Below are positions 1 through 10,670 of a stretch of 64,000 bases of DNA, in pieces (the first letter of the stretch is position 1; every line of letters starts with the position of its first letter). The stretch is taken from assembly GCA_946406115.1 (NCBI GenBank), contig OX291542.1, positions 1,636,959 to 1,700,958 on the forward strand, written 5' to 3'. Below the pieces are notes generated by a model. That model made no database searches, was not told the origin of the DNA, and saw only the letters and a program-made list of their open reading frames with translations. Origin of the DNA: Apoda limacodes (taxonomy: Eukaryota > Arthropoda > Insecta > Lepidoptera > Limacodidae). Position numbers and translations under genes: made by a program.

Positions 1-1336
1 ATTTGTTGTATTTGTTGTATTGGTATAAAATTTTGGTAAACCTTCTCCAGAATGTAACAAATACTTTTCTGAAAACCGTATCAAAATTGGTTCAGCCAAA
101 CGCGTGATAATCGCGGACAATTATACATACTAACATATGGGTCAAACTGAGAACCTCCCTTTTCTTAAATGGGTTAAAAATGTAAGCGCTATTATCTGAA
201 GTGTTTTCACATCTAAAGGTGGACATGTGCGATGGCATGCTGTTCTTTAAAAGTGAGCTATCCTTTTCACAAAACAATTGTTTAAGAACTTAGACGCATT
301 CGACCCAGGATAAAATTAAAAGAAACAAATTTTACTGCGGTCGAAGTTCACGCTTGCGTGCGTTTGTTTTATAATATATCTGAGTATTCAGGTGGGTAGA
401 TACCAAATATTTTTTATATTTGGTTGGTAAGTACACCTATTGATATTATTCAGTGACACCGTTGTGTGTCGCTGTCAAACTCAGAACGAATGCGAACAGC
501 GTCATCTATCAATCAGTAGTTAAAATTTATTAACTAAACCGGCACGTAGTTCAATTTATTGCCGCTGAAAGTACAACGACCCTATGCAATTTATGTAAAA
601 TTTCGAAAATTTAATAAAGGCGCCCATTACTTCATTTTTGTTAGCTTAAGGGACATTTTGATATTAAAACAATAATTTTTAAGGGTTGGTTACTTTTCTT
701 TTTCAATAAAATAACAACCTAAATAACAAATCGATACACACAACGCTGTCATCATTTCTGTTTTCTTTCGGTTAAGACCCCGTGGTGGCAGTAAGCTTTT
801 GTAAGTTATGTTGGAGTAGGTACTCGGGTCTCGTGTTCCCGGGGGAAATATTTGAAATGACATCTTGCCTTTCGAGATTAGTTAACAAGTTCTCTCTATG
901 TTATCAAGCTAGCAGATCATCATAATTTTTTTGAATCCTATGAACCCTACAATAATAATAAAATAATTATTTATACTTTATTGCATCAACATAATAATTT
1001 TACAAAAAAAACATATTTACAAATAGAGAAAAACAAAAGGCGGTCTTATCGCTTTAAAGCAATCTCTGCCAGACAACCTTTGGGTAGAGGAAAAAGTAAA
1101 GTTAAACAAAGTATAGTAGGTGTGTTTCGATACAGTTATTATGAAGTATATATATATCATACAATAAAGCATATAAAATAAATAAATACACATAAATAAC
1201 ATATATGAATAATATATACATAAATATTGTATATGTGTACATCACATATATAAAAACATATGTATAATTAATACAATTATAATACATATTACGTATAAGT
1301 AAATATATATAAACAAATATAGGTAGTGATGTTATT
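1..1336. other. AT-rich DNA without a recognised gene
   Basis: No convincing coding frame or RNA gene is visible. Positions 1150-1330 are extremely AT-rich with irregular TATG/TACA/TATA runs. They lie directly beyond the stop codon of the minus-strand LINE fragment that follows, so they may be its 3' untranslated tail plus a microsatellite-like end. The rest (1-960) is unassigned. Confidence 0.6.
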
Positions 1337-2565
1337 TTAGTTCTTCAAGTCATGAATAATAATAAGATTTTTAAATATTGACTTCGATTTCGCTCTTTTT
1401 ATTTCTAAAGGTACAGCGTTCCATAATCTAACAGCCTTTACAGTGAAAGAATCATTATACAATTGTGAGGAATGCAAAGGAATTTTTAGCATCCAGCGTG
1501 TAGTCTCCCGAAGAAAAGTATTTCCGATAAAATTAAAACGTTTCTTTAAGTATACTGGTAGGTTTGGATTGAACAGGACGTTATACAGAAGAAAGAGAAC
1601 ATGAGCATCCCGGCGAAGTCGAATTGGGAGCCACTTGAGCTTTGATCTAAATTCGGAAATATGGTCGTACTTACGTAGATCAAATATGAATCTAATGCAG
1701 AAGTTTTGAAGTCGCTCAAGTTTATTAAGCTGCTCCTCGGTAAGGTCAATATAACTAGCATCAGCATTATCGCGAATAGGCAGAAGAAGAGATTTCGCAA
1801 GAGCAATTTTAGTGGGAATTGGTAGAAAATTGCGCAATCTGCTTGTGTTCGATCGATAAATATACCCAGGTTTTTAACTGTATCTTTGTAAGGGATAGAA
1901 ACTCCGTTCACAGTTACTAATGGGAGTTCGTTCCAGTCAATCTTGGATATAAGTCTACAACTGCCTACGATGATTGCTTGTGTTTTCGAAGGATTAACAA
2001 TGAGGCCATAGGATTCACTCCATTTCACAATTTGATCAAGGTCTCGGTTTATATATTGAGATAGCGTTTGTCAGTTAACTAAGAGGTGTTTGTGTGTAAA
2101 TCTGAAGATCGTCTGCATAGAGATGGTAGAGAGAAAATTATTGAGATGTTATAGAATTAATGAAAATAGCAAACAGGAGAGGAGACAAAACGCCACCTTG
2201 CGGAACACCAGCGGCTGTGTTGCACCAGTCAGATAGAGTATCATCGACTTTAATGCGATGCCGGCGTCCACGCAAGTGACTATGAAACCAATCGATAACG
2301 ATTGGAGAAATGTTAAGAGAACTAAGAATGAGTAGCAGAATGTCCAGATCCATGGTGTTAAAAGCGTTGCTAAAATCTAAGAGTGTCAGAACCGTGACCT
2401 CTCTATTTTCCATACCAAAACGTATATCGTCAGTTATTTTGACAAGTGCAGTAATCTTACTATGACGACGGAAATCAGATTGTAAGAGATTTAAAAGGTT
2501 GTTTGTTGTAAGAAAATGGGACAACTGTTGATATACAAGCCGTTCCAAAGTTTTTTGTTGCTTTC
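1337..2565 (-). pseudogene. 5'-truncated LINE reverse transcriptase fragment (broken)
   Basis: Read on the minus strand, this is the reverse-transcriptase part of a non-LTR retrotransposon. In order it shows ERLVYQQLSHFLTTNNLLN, the palm segment LLDFSNAFNTMDLD (catalytic Asp of motif A), GVPQGGVLSPLLF near 2175-2215, LYADDLQIYTQT near 2085-2120 (catalytic YADD), then NPSKTQAIIVGS, and a C-terminal domain ending RAKSKSIFKNLIIIHDLKN. The frame is broken at least twice: a stop and shift just after YADD near 2040-2080, and a shift near 1840, where IDRTQ runs straight into LRNFLPIPTK. That second join suggests an internal deletion of the segment normally found between them. No endonuclease domain lies upstream, so the copy is 5'-truncated near 2565. 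It belongs to the jockey/I/CR1 group; I cannot fix the clade. It is not a functional gene. Confidence 0.9.
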
Positions 2566-3980
2566 AAAGTCAACGTTAGAAATAAAATGTTGCAAATATT
2601 TTTAAGACATTGATATATAACTGAATAGAGTTGCGGTTCTTCATATACAACCAAATTAAAACATCTCGCAGCCATAATAAATTTAAGGTTCTGTAAAGAT
2701 GTCACAGTGAAGCTATATGTGACTTTTTAGTGATAAATAGGAAATAACAAACTTGTTATATAACTAGTGATATCTAAGCCTAATAAATACGTTTTTACAA
2801 CTTTTAAGTGTTAATTAAGGTCCAATTAGGATGATTTTAGAGCAGTTGTTGACGGGAGCGGCTTTAACGCAAATTTGTTGTCAATTCATTATAACGGGAG
2901 CTGCTGTAACACGGTTTAGCAGTGATAGTGACTATTTAAACACCAGTGTTATATTAGTTATTTAGGAGACATAATAGTGTGGTTCCGCTTCATAACGGTA
3001 CCATGAAAGCCTTATATACAACATAGTAGCTCGATAACGACTGTTGTGAGTGCCTATTTACAACAGTGCTGTAGGAATTACACAAAGTGGCAGTAAACGT
3101 TTATATGAAAGGGTAATGTCACAATTTTGCTGTAAAGCCTTATACAGCTAAAACGCTTTAAGAAATACATATATATGACCAGCAGTCACAAGCGTTACTT
3201 TTATATGACTTTGATATCACTCTTTTGTGTTATAAGATTTTTTTTATCGCAATTTTGCTAGTTGGCAAGTACATAAACGATCAAATTCTCCACAAGCGAA
3301 ATTTTGAAATACCCAGAAATTTTGAAGAACGGCTCGACCAATCGGCGAACTCGAAATAGCAAATACACAGCGATTGGGCAACCAAATACGCGACGCCTTG
3401 GGGAAGTAGTAAAGTAACTGACACACACATAGAAGCGAGCCCTCATATAAAAATCATCGCAGGCTCAGCGTGAGCGCAGTATTTTTGTAATCGTCGACCT
3501 GAAAAATTTAAATAGAAGAAAGTGGACTTACTCTGCCCAAATGAAAAATTAGAGGTCAACAACATTTGTAGCAGCATCAGCTGGCCGGAGAGGACAGTGA
3601 CCCCATACTTCGTACCTAAGCAATACCAGCTGGTGGTGAAGGACAGCGACCCCGAGTTCCAGGTGCAACCCTGATCAGCTGGCTATGGTAGCAAGGACTA
3701 TGGGCTCAGACAGCGCATCTACGTTGCCTAGGTGGCAATTCTCCGATTCGTCACGACGTGATATCAGTCTATCCTAGGCTGACCTAAATCTGCAATATAC
3801 AGTGCCATTAGGTAGTGAATAGAAAAAAAGGTAATAAACCATTATAAAGTGTTAAGTTAATGTAGGTCTTATAATAGAATTATATTTGATAAATTTGTTA
3901 TTAGGAAAACATTTAATAAATATGATTGTACCTAAAAAATATTTGAATATAGGCGAGCATCGAACCCACTATTATCTCAT
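2566..3980. other. Unassigned intergenic DNA, possible retroelement leader
   Basis: No ORF of note. A TATA-like TATAAAAA near 3445 is followed by a GC-richer stretch (3460-3800) with repeated AGCTGG words (3579, 3629, 3678). This could be an LTR or 5' leader of a retroelement, but I found no second LTR, primer-binding site or TG...CA ends, so I leave it unassigned. Confidence 0.35.
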
Positions 3981-3989
3981 TCCTATATT

Positions 3990-4070
3990 AAAATTTGACG
4001 GCCAAGGGGTTGAGTCATGCTAACTAAGTGATAGCTAGCCGAGGCTTGGTTTCGAATCCCAAACTGAACC
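3990..4070 (+). repeat. Possible degenerate tRNA-derived SINE head
   Basis: The segment contains GGTTTCGAATCC at about 4049-4060, one base longer than the tRNA box B consensus GGTTCGANTCC, preceded by a weakly tRNA-like stretch. No cloverleaf can be drawn with confidence and there is no clear A box. It could be a decayed pol III-derived SINE head or chance. Confidence 0.25.
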
Positions 4071-4126
4071 GTTACAAATTAATGCATTACTTCACGTCTT
4101 TTTGGGGTCTAGTATAACTACAAGTT

Positions 4127-4360
4127 ACCCTATGGTGAGTGTGTCAGTTGGTACCCTGCAGTGAGTATGCCAGTTGGTACCCTGTAGTGAGTGTGCCAGT
4201 TGGTACCCTGTAGTGAGTGTGCCAGTTGGTACCCTGAAGTGAGTGTGCCAGTTGGTACCCTGTACTGAGTGTGCCAGTTGGTACCCTGTAGTGAGTGAGC
4301 CAGTTGGTACCCTGTAGTGAGTGTGTCAGTTTGTACCCTGTAGTGAGTGTGCCAGTTGGT
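4127..4360. repeat. 26-bp minisatellite, nine copies
   Basis: Nine head-to-tail copies of a 26-bp unit reading ACCCTGTAGTGAGTGTGCCA followed by GTTGGT. The word ACCC recurs at 4127, 4153, 4179 and so on. Copies differ by single substitutions (CTGCAG, CTGAAG, GTGTCAG), so the array is older than the identical arrays further along. Confidence 0.97.
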
Positions 4361-4395
4361 ATGGGGATATGGATGTGTAAATCATATTATCTTTA

Positions 4396-5285
4396 TTAAC
4401 CGACTTCAAAAAAGGCGTAGGTTCGACGGGTATATTTTTTTTATGTATGTCTACCGATTTCTGCGTCAATTGTAAACCGATTTCAAAAAATATTTTTTTT
4501 ATTCTAAAGAGTACTTTCCTGAGGTGGTCCTATATATTTATGAATTGGATTAAAAACTTAAACTTTTGGAGAAAAAAAAAATTGATGTTAATTTGAACTG
4601 GTGAAACGCAAATTTCAGTTTAATTAAATATTTAAAGGTACTTACGCAAACCTCGCGACAAGCTTTTATGATCATATAAATTGTGTATAATGAGGTTATA
4701 AGTTGATAGTTAAAATTTTAAAGGGAAATTTTATTTTCTTCTTTTTAGAGCATTTAAACAAAAGAATTTTTTAAAAAATGTTTTTTTTTGCATTTAATTT
4801 ATTTTTTACTTTTTAGTTATTTTCTAATTATTCTTTTCATTAGATACCCATATTGCAGAAGTGCATAAAAAAACTATTCCGCCATCTTGGATGTTCTGCC
4901 ATTTTGGATTTAGAATGACGTCACATTATTTTTCGAGTTACTCTCAACAAGCCCTTTCATATGATACCCATATTGTAGAAATACACTAAAAATAACTATT
5001 CCGCCATCTTGGATGGTCCACCATATTGGATTTAGAATGACGTCACAGATTTTATCGTGTATTGTCATCCAAACTTAACGTGTATACAAAATTTCAGCTT
5101 AATCGGTTGAAGATATCTGCTTCAAAATTGAGTAGCAAGATTCCACCCGAACAAACATACATACCTAGATTGCACCTAGAAAACAATTACTTATTGCCAA
5201 TTGAAAACTGTAATTCAGATCAGATTTTTCGTAATAAGTAATTATTTTTACCTTTTTATTGCATCTTTTTGAAGCTGGTTGTTTT
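4396..5285 (+). repeat. Dispersed lepidopteran-type repeat (family A) with internal duplication
   Basis: The segment opens with a phrase like ACCGACTTCAAAAAAGGCG and ends near GCATCTTTTTGAAGCTGGTT. Both ends recur in this window, at 20461-21486 and 55770-56420 in the opposite orientation, which defines a dispersed family. Inside, about 85 bp around CCGCCATCTTGGATG (from 4845 and from about 4955) is duplicated in tandem, each half ending in TTTAGAATGACGTCACA. There is no transposase frame, so the element is non-autonomous. I recognise the end phrase as common in Lepidoptera but cannot assign a superfamily. Confidence 0.75.
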
Positions 5286-5576
5286 TTTTTGGTTATAAAG
5301 TTTATATTTGAAAGAATTAAAGTAGAAACTCGAAATGTTCTTTACTTCATATGTAACTCCTTTGGTACCTACATACCATATATTAACTTTTATTTTGTAG
5401 TGAGTACTTTATATTATTTTTTTAGGACTAGAGACAAGGGTAGGCCAGAGACATACAAACTTATTAAATTTTTAAAGTAGGTTTCTAAGAACAGCTTTTA
5501 AGTGTTTCTGCAAACTTCGGAGGACTGCAAAATAATTAGTAGGTATCTAAATCTAAATTAAGTGTTTACACTAAAC

Positions 5577-5688
5577 CTGGGTTAGTGGCCTCAGCGACGA
5601 GATCTTGTTCTGAGTCTTTGGTGACGAGTCCAGGAGGAGTATCTTCTGCTAACACGGCAACTAGCAGGAACGACCACAGCAACACCGT
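5577..5688 (-). CDS. Candidate exon with signal-peptide-like segment, unrecognised gene
   Basis: On the minus strand a 112-nt open block starts after a good acceptor (TTTCTTGTTGACAG) and ends at CAG before GTTTAG. It reads TVLLWSFLLVAVLA, a Leu/Val-rich hydrophobic run, then EDTPPGLVTKDSEQDLVAEA, a polar, acidic stretch. This looks like the second half of a signal peptide with cleavage after VLA, followed by a mature N terminus, as in secreted or cuticular insect proteins. No ATG lies in frame in this block, so an upstream exon is required. The next exon candidate lies 83 bp upstream (5772-5918). The plus strand is also open here and has a GTAAGT at 5726, but its translation is Ser/Thr-rich and less protein-like. 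I do not recognise the family. Confidence 0.4.
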
Positions 5689-5771
5689 CTGTCAACAAGA
5701 AACATTTTATCTACGTATATATATCTTTGGTAAGTATAACACGTAAGGGTAGGCAATTGTCTTAAAGATAC

Positions 5772-5918
5772 CTCACACATAGGTGGATCATAAAATCGTG
5801 CATGTCCATTTGACCACCACACCACGGGTGTGACAATCACACGAACCTTGGTGCGACAACCGCTGTCATACATACATCCAGCTAAGCATTCAATTTTATT
5901 AAATCTGATTAGAATTGT
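5772..5918 (-). CDS. Candidate Cys-containing exon, unrecognised gene
   Basis: A minus-strand block of exactly 49 codons, bounded by a CTTCCAACAG acceptor and a GAG/GTATCT donor. The translation runs TILIRFNKIECLAGCMYDSG, then CRTKVRVIVTPVVWWSNGHA and RFYDPPMCE. It has four cysteines, a WW pair and an aromatic/proline tail, unlike the AT-rich noise around it. Phase is 0 at both ends, and an 83-bp intron would join it to the exon at 5577-5688. Joining them puts a hydrophobic run after this Cys-containing module, which is odd for a secreted protein. The two may therefore belong to different transcripts, or the hydrophobic run may be a membrane segment. No start or terminal exon was found. Confidence 0.4.
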
Positions 5919-6930
5919 CTGTTGGAAGTGGAGTATGGTGTTTAGAACGATTATTAGTAGGTGAGTCCCTATTTAATACGTTAAGTTAGCTTTGTGTGCA
6001 CATTATAACCATTAATGGGTGATTGCAGAATTGAGACAAAAAATTTCAAAATTTTCTAGAAACGTTCTAATAACTGGTTTTATAGTACTTACCTGCAGGA
6101 AGCTGTATTACTTGAACGTTATTCAAATAAAATACAAATTAGAGGTCAGTTTTTGAATATGTACCCATACAAAGTGCTCACAGAAATGATTTACACAAAA
6201 TCACGTTTTTAATTCAATTCGCAATACTAATCTATAGTTTTGAGGTTATGTTTACATTAATTATTTGCATCAAAAATATTACCTTTAGTTAATAGGATGT
6301 GACAAATTACAACTTATGTTACTTGTACTTACTGTGATTTGGTTCTAAAAGGAATGATGATGGAACTTTTAAAAAAACTAAGGATATAATCGACCTTTTG
6401 TTAATATTGATCTGTATATAGATACCTACTGACAGTCGAGCTGCACAGTGCACTGCACAGCGCACTGCACAGCGCACTGCACACCCAGCAAGGACTGATT
6501 ATTAGTGTTGTCCTCGTGTTGTCATATAAAACAAATTGCTACCAAATATCTATTTGTAATTTATAATATTTTACGGAATTTGTGTAATCTCACAGAAATG
6601 ACTGTATTTTAGTAACCTTACTAAAGTAAAATAAAATCTGCCAACATAAAATTCTGAAAGATGTAGAAAATTAAACGTTTCCATGTCCGTTTGTGTGTTA
6701 CATAATAATATAACCAGTAAATATTTTTGAAATTTCGCAATTTTAATTCGCCACTTAAGTAACGTATCACAGGATATGACTTTCGAGTCTTATATTGGAT
6801 TAAATAAAGTTATATTTTTTCTTTGTAATATTAAAAAATCACATTAATTATTGCTGTAAGAAAGAAATTACAGGAAAAACATCTATATTACAAGCAGTTA
6901 CTAAATTTTATCATTGAAATTGGAATAACC
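5919..6930. other. Non-coding DNA
   Basis: No gene recognised. On the minus strand a strong donor-like CTGCAG/GTAAGTAC occurs at about 6093, but all frames upstream of it contain stops, so at most it would end an untranslated exon. A short GC-rich repeat of about 13 bp (CACTGCACAGCG) lies at 6445-6485. Confidence 0.5.
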
Positions 6931-6936
6931 CTAATA

Positions 6937-7010
6937 AGCTACGGTGACCGCTTAGGTTAACGAGAGTTTAAGCCTTTTGCTTGTTTGCCAGCTTAGTGGT
7001 TTTAAAAAAA
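6937..7010 (+). mobile_element. 3' tail fragment of a jockey-like LINE
   Basis: The stretch reads GCTACGGTGACCGCTTA, then GCTTGTTTGCCAGCTTAGTGG and a short run of A. It matches the 3' end of the larger LINE at 43385-43461 (GCTACGGTGACCGCTTACC, GCTTGTTTGCCACCTTAGTGG, poly(A)). Only the terminal ~75 bp is present, a severely 5'-truncated insertion on the plus strand. Confidence 0.8.
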
Positions 7011-7924
7011 CTTTAATTTTTTACTATTTATATGCACAGATGTTTTATTTTAATTGTCGTCATTAACAAAATTCCCCAACATGGTAACTAAGATCGTCGT
7101 CCTGTAACAACCGTCGTCGCCGAAGACCCTCATACTTCTAACTCACCCGCTGCACGCGCTGCACGCGCTGCGCGCTGGTCTGTTCCCGATCACAACGAAA
7201 GTGCGTTGGTTATTTCAGGCTTACCTTGCAGATTTTGACAAAGCAATACCTGTCAGAATTTAGGCTCAATAAAGCCCCACAAGTTTTCTTTATGTGGCAC
7301 CTGGACCTGGACCTGGACCCAACTCCCTGTTTACCACTTTAAAAATAAGTTAGGAGAAAATCACCAACGAGAGGTTACTTAGACCCCTAACACACATATT
7401 TTTTTTGCGAGTAAATAAATAAAAATTATATGGTAAATAAAAAATAAACGCAAAACGCAATTTAAATGGCGGGAATAGAAGGAGAGAGCAATGCCACCAA
7501 TGACGCTAAATATCTAGATAATTTATGAATTAAAAAGTTATGGCTGAAATTAGAACTTGTAATTGCTCGCTTGGCGCGTAGTTCATATTTTGCAGCTGTT
7601 TAGCTGTTACACTTACTTGATAGAAGAGGCGCGTTATTACCGCATGGGAGTTCTATGAACGCGCGGTTTGCTTTGAAAAAATTTGAATATAATGAACTCA
7701 TTTTATACAGATCTCCCGTGAAACCTTTTATGTTTGTTTGTTGTTAACAAAAAAAAATACTTAAATATTGGGAGCGCCAGAACAGTGTAAATTGGATTCA
7801 TTTTTAAAACAATATTTTAAAATAGGTAGGTATACTATTTTTCTGGCAAAAGCGATTGCAAGTTTATTTGCTTACTTTATTCAGTCATACGCTATGATTA
7901 AGTTGTCTTTGGTATAATACCAAG
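7011..7924. other. Unassigned DNA with a short GC repeat
   Basis: No gene seen. Positions 7150-7180 hold a compound repeat of GCTGCACGC units. The rest is AT-rich and unassigned. Confidence 0.5.
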
Positions 7925-7999
7925 GCGAGGTAAAGTATGTGGACCAATTACACCGAGGTAAAGTATGTGGACCAATTACACCGAGGTAAAGTATGGACC
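7925..7999. repeat. 28-bp tandem repeat, about 2.7 copies
   Basis: The unit CGAGGTAAAGTATGTGGACC plus AATTACAC occurs twice in full and then partially, the last copy lacking a GT. It is a small, almost perfect tandem duplication in otherwise unassigned DNA. Confidence 0.95.
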
Positions 8000-8691
8000 A
8001 AACTTATCAATCGAGATTTCAAAAAAAACTTCTTTTCTTATGAACATTTTTTTTTTAATCAAAGAAATGTTACGTTTTAGTTTTAGATCAACTCAACTTA
8101 AATTAATAACCCTAAGACAGTTAATGTTCTTGTATAGAATAAATACATTTTTATGTGCAACAAAATATTTTTCTTCGTTTGAAACAAAAAATAATTTTGC
8201 TTTGATATAATTTTTGGTGCGCCAAAATCATGGTTTTCTTATATCTGCGACGTCACTTATTTAAAACTTTAACTTTCGTTTAAAATAAGTATATTTTAAA
8301 TGAAAGCCAATCAAATGTTCAGTTAAGATAATATTGTTTTGAATTAGAGAAAATAGTAAGTTTAATTGAATTTGTTAGATTCTTGACTAAAAATCTAATA
8401 TTTGAAGCTGAAACTCTTGTTTTAGTCGAAACAAATAAAATACCTGCTTTTAAACATTAAACATTTGCGTTGAAAGTAATCAGCTAGTATCGCTTTGAAC
8501 GAATTTTCTTTTCGTTTTAGTAAATACTTGCATTTTTCAAACTGAATGAACTTCATCACTCACTGTTTTTGGTAGGATTTCTTGTTGGGTTTTAATTTTA
8601 AATATTAATAATTTATTGTAGGGTTTAGTGCGTCAAATTAGGATCAGTTTGTGCAAGAAACCTTAAGTTAATAATTATGTGAGAATTGAAA
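8000..8691. other. AT-rich DNA without recognised features
   Basis: An AT-rich stretch between the 28-bp duplication and the 5S-derived SINE. A short open frame exists at 7965-8210, but its low-complexity Phe/Leu/Lys composition is that of random AT-rich sequence. Confidence 0.5.
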
Positions 8692-9318
8692 AGCTCGTGG
8701 CTCAGTCGCATTCGTCTATCTGAAACGATAAGCGAAGTTAAGCAACGTCAAGCGTGGTCAGTACTTGGATGGGTGACCACTTAGCGGGGTATTTAAGGGG
8801 CTAACATAAGTGAAAGTGACGCCCCCATTAGATTTTACAATTTGTATTTATCACATAAGAAATTTTGAAAAAGTGCTCAAATTAAAAGTTTGAAGTACAA
8901 GCAAGCTATTTTTAAAAAGTTTTAGTCGCTATATATTATGCATGTGTAGGCTAGAAAGTTCATTTATGTTAAAAGTAGTCACTTCCAGCCTGCACGTCAA
9001 TGATATCTAGCAAATAAAACTTTCTAAAAATTGCATACTTGTACATAAAACTTAATTTGAGCACTTTTTTGAAAATGAGTTTATATTTAATGGAAATTAA
9101 AAAAACTTATTGAGCGCGCCACTTTCACTTATGTGAGCCCCTTAAGAAGGCACGTTACATAGTCGTAACAATTATAATTAAACATAAGACTATATAATCA
9201 AACAGCTAAAAGCGAGAATAGCTACTAGTTCGACCAACGTCCGCTAAGTCACACAAAGGCAGTGCGGCAGACTGGTTCTATATGGCCCAAGAGAGGCCTA
9301 GGCCCCCTTTTTTTTTCT
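8692..9318 (+). mobile_element. 5S rRNA-derived SINE, split by a MITE
   Basis: Positions 8730-8781 read GCGAAGTTAAGCAACGTCAA, then GCGTGGTCAGTACTTGGATG and GGTGACCAC. This is the internal promoter region (box A and box C) of insect 5S rRNA. The 5' part (GCTCGTGGCTCAGTCGCATT) does not match 5S rRNA and the flanking stems are not formed, so this is a 5S-headed SINE and not an rRNA gene. The SINE text stops at TTAA (8793-8796) and resumes at 9142 after a 345-bp MITE, ending near CCTAGGCCCCC and a T run at about 9318. SINE length without the MITE is about 280 bp. The interruption means it can no longer be transcribed as a full unit. Confidence 0.85.
8797..9141. mobile_element. 345-bp foldback MITE with TTAA target duplication
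   Basis: The left end GGGGCTAACATAAGTGAAAG matches the reverse complement of the right end (GGGGCTCACATAAGTGAAAG) with one difference, and the match continues into CGC. Direct TTAA copies flank it at 8793-8796 and 9142-9145. Further inside, GAAAAAGTGCTCAAATTAA near 8867 pairs with TTAATTTGAGCACTTTTTTG near 9052, and GTACAAGC near 8897 pairs with a segment near 9040. Most of the element is therefore one imperfect hairpin. TTAA duplication points to a piggyBac-type transposase acting in trans, although the terminal GGGG differs from the usual piggyBac CCC ends. There is no coding capacity. Confidence 0.88.
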
Positions 9319-10670
9319 ATCTAATCTAGCCTAGAAAGCTAACCTAAGTAACATTTTAGCGTTAAGAAAAGCTGTAGCTGTGTGTGCCCTTTTTTCGGTT
9401 CTGCTTAAATATTAAAGAGTTAGCGTATAATTTATAAGAGAGTTATAGAGTGTAATAACACCTTTATATCTTCGATTTTGGCGCAAAATTTAGCAGGTAA
9501 AGCCTGTATAGACCCTTTATAACCTTTAGTAGAAGTGTATTACAGGTGTTATAAGATCGTCAGTTTATCGCTCGAACTTTTATTGCACCTTTATAATGGA
9601 CTTTATTGAAACTTTTAGTTATATAAAATATCTATAATGGTGTCAAATAGAACTTGGATCCGTATTTTGATACCTTATTACTCATTTGTAGCGTTTTTCG
9701 GGGTCAAAAGTAGATAGTAAAAACTTCTAAAGTCATAAAATTACATTAATTTATAAATATTAAATAAGTGTCACTGTTTATCTACGGACATTGCAAAATT
9801 TTCATCACGAAATGTAAGTATTGTTGATTAACAGTGTTCTTGAAAGTACTTGAAGTTTAATGTGATTGTGTATCATGTTTAGCGTCTCAATTTTGACGTG
9901 CCTTAGAAAAAATATGATTTTAAGGAAAAAAAGTAAAACAACTAAAAGTTCTAATAACCTAAAGTAATTTTTAGACATTCGATTTCCAATTTTGGTCAGT
10001 TTTAGTGACTGTTTACATAAACTATGTAAAATAATCCGAAAAATTGTATATCAATACCAACATAGGTTATCTGGTAGAAATCGCCATCTGGCGATAAGAT
10101 CGCCTGTTGTACATGTTTTTTAATATTATTTTTACAATAAGTTTGTGTTTTTGTTTTGTGCAATAAAGGATATTTGTATTGTATTGTATTGTACATACAT
10201 ACACCTGCAGCGGAGAGTAAAATACCGGCTTTAGCGTTACCTATATACCTTAATTTTAGCTCAGTTCGATAAATGTTTTCATAATGTAAGGTTACATTAT
10301 AGACAAAAACTTTAAGCGTTAGAAACATTAAATGGTGTCATTAAAGAATTACCATTTGTTTTACTTACACCATAACCCTTATATTAGGATCGTACGAAAC
10401 TGCTATAACTATTTAACCTATTATTGTCTTTCGTATTACAGGCGTAAGCTGTATGTAAGAGTTATACAACGCATGTAGTGTTTGGTGTTACTACACTCTT
10501 AATTAACTCCGTTGCAGAACCAATGACGTTAATTAAGTTGAACAACAGCCTTATGCTATATAAGCAACTATAGTATAGCAGATTTATAGCAATAAGAATT
10601 ATAGGGAGATTAATGAAGATCTTCAAAGAGCTTTTGACGCTGCAGGCCGAAACAAGCTTTAACGTCATAA
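9319..10670. other. Unassigned AT-rich DNA
   Basis: No gene recognised. The region contains palindromic words such as GTGTAATAACAC near 9450. Phrases such as TATTACAGGYGT recur, at 9539 and about 10434. It may be part of an old DNA transposon surrounding the satellite that follows, but I found no terminal inverted repeats. The 108-codon minus-strand frame at 10002-10328 is not convincing. Confidence 0.4.

Noticed and set aside
3440..3800. Solo LTR with TATAAAAA
   Set aside because: No TG...CA borders, no target duplication and no second LTR found by eye.
5588..5725. Plus-strand exon reading ASATRSCSESLVTSPGG... before GTAAGTATA
   Set aside because: Opposite strand gives a more natural protein (hydrophobic signal-like run then acidic stretch) and a second adjacent exon. 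The plus reading is Ser/Thr-rich antisense.
8692..8800. A functional 5S rRNA gene
   Set aside because: Only the internal promoter part matches 5S. The 5' and 3' strands of the terminal stem do not match, and the unit is interrupted by a MITE.
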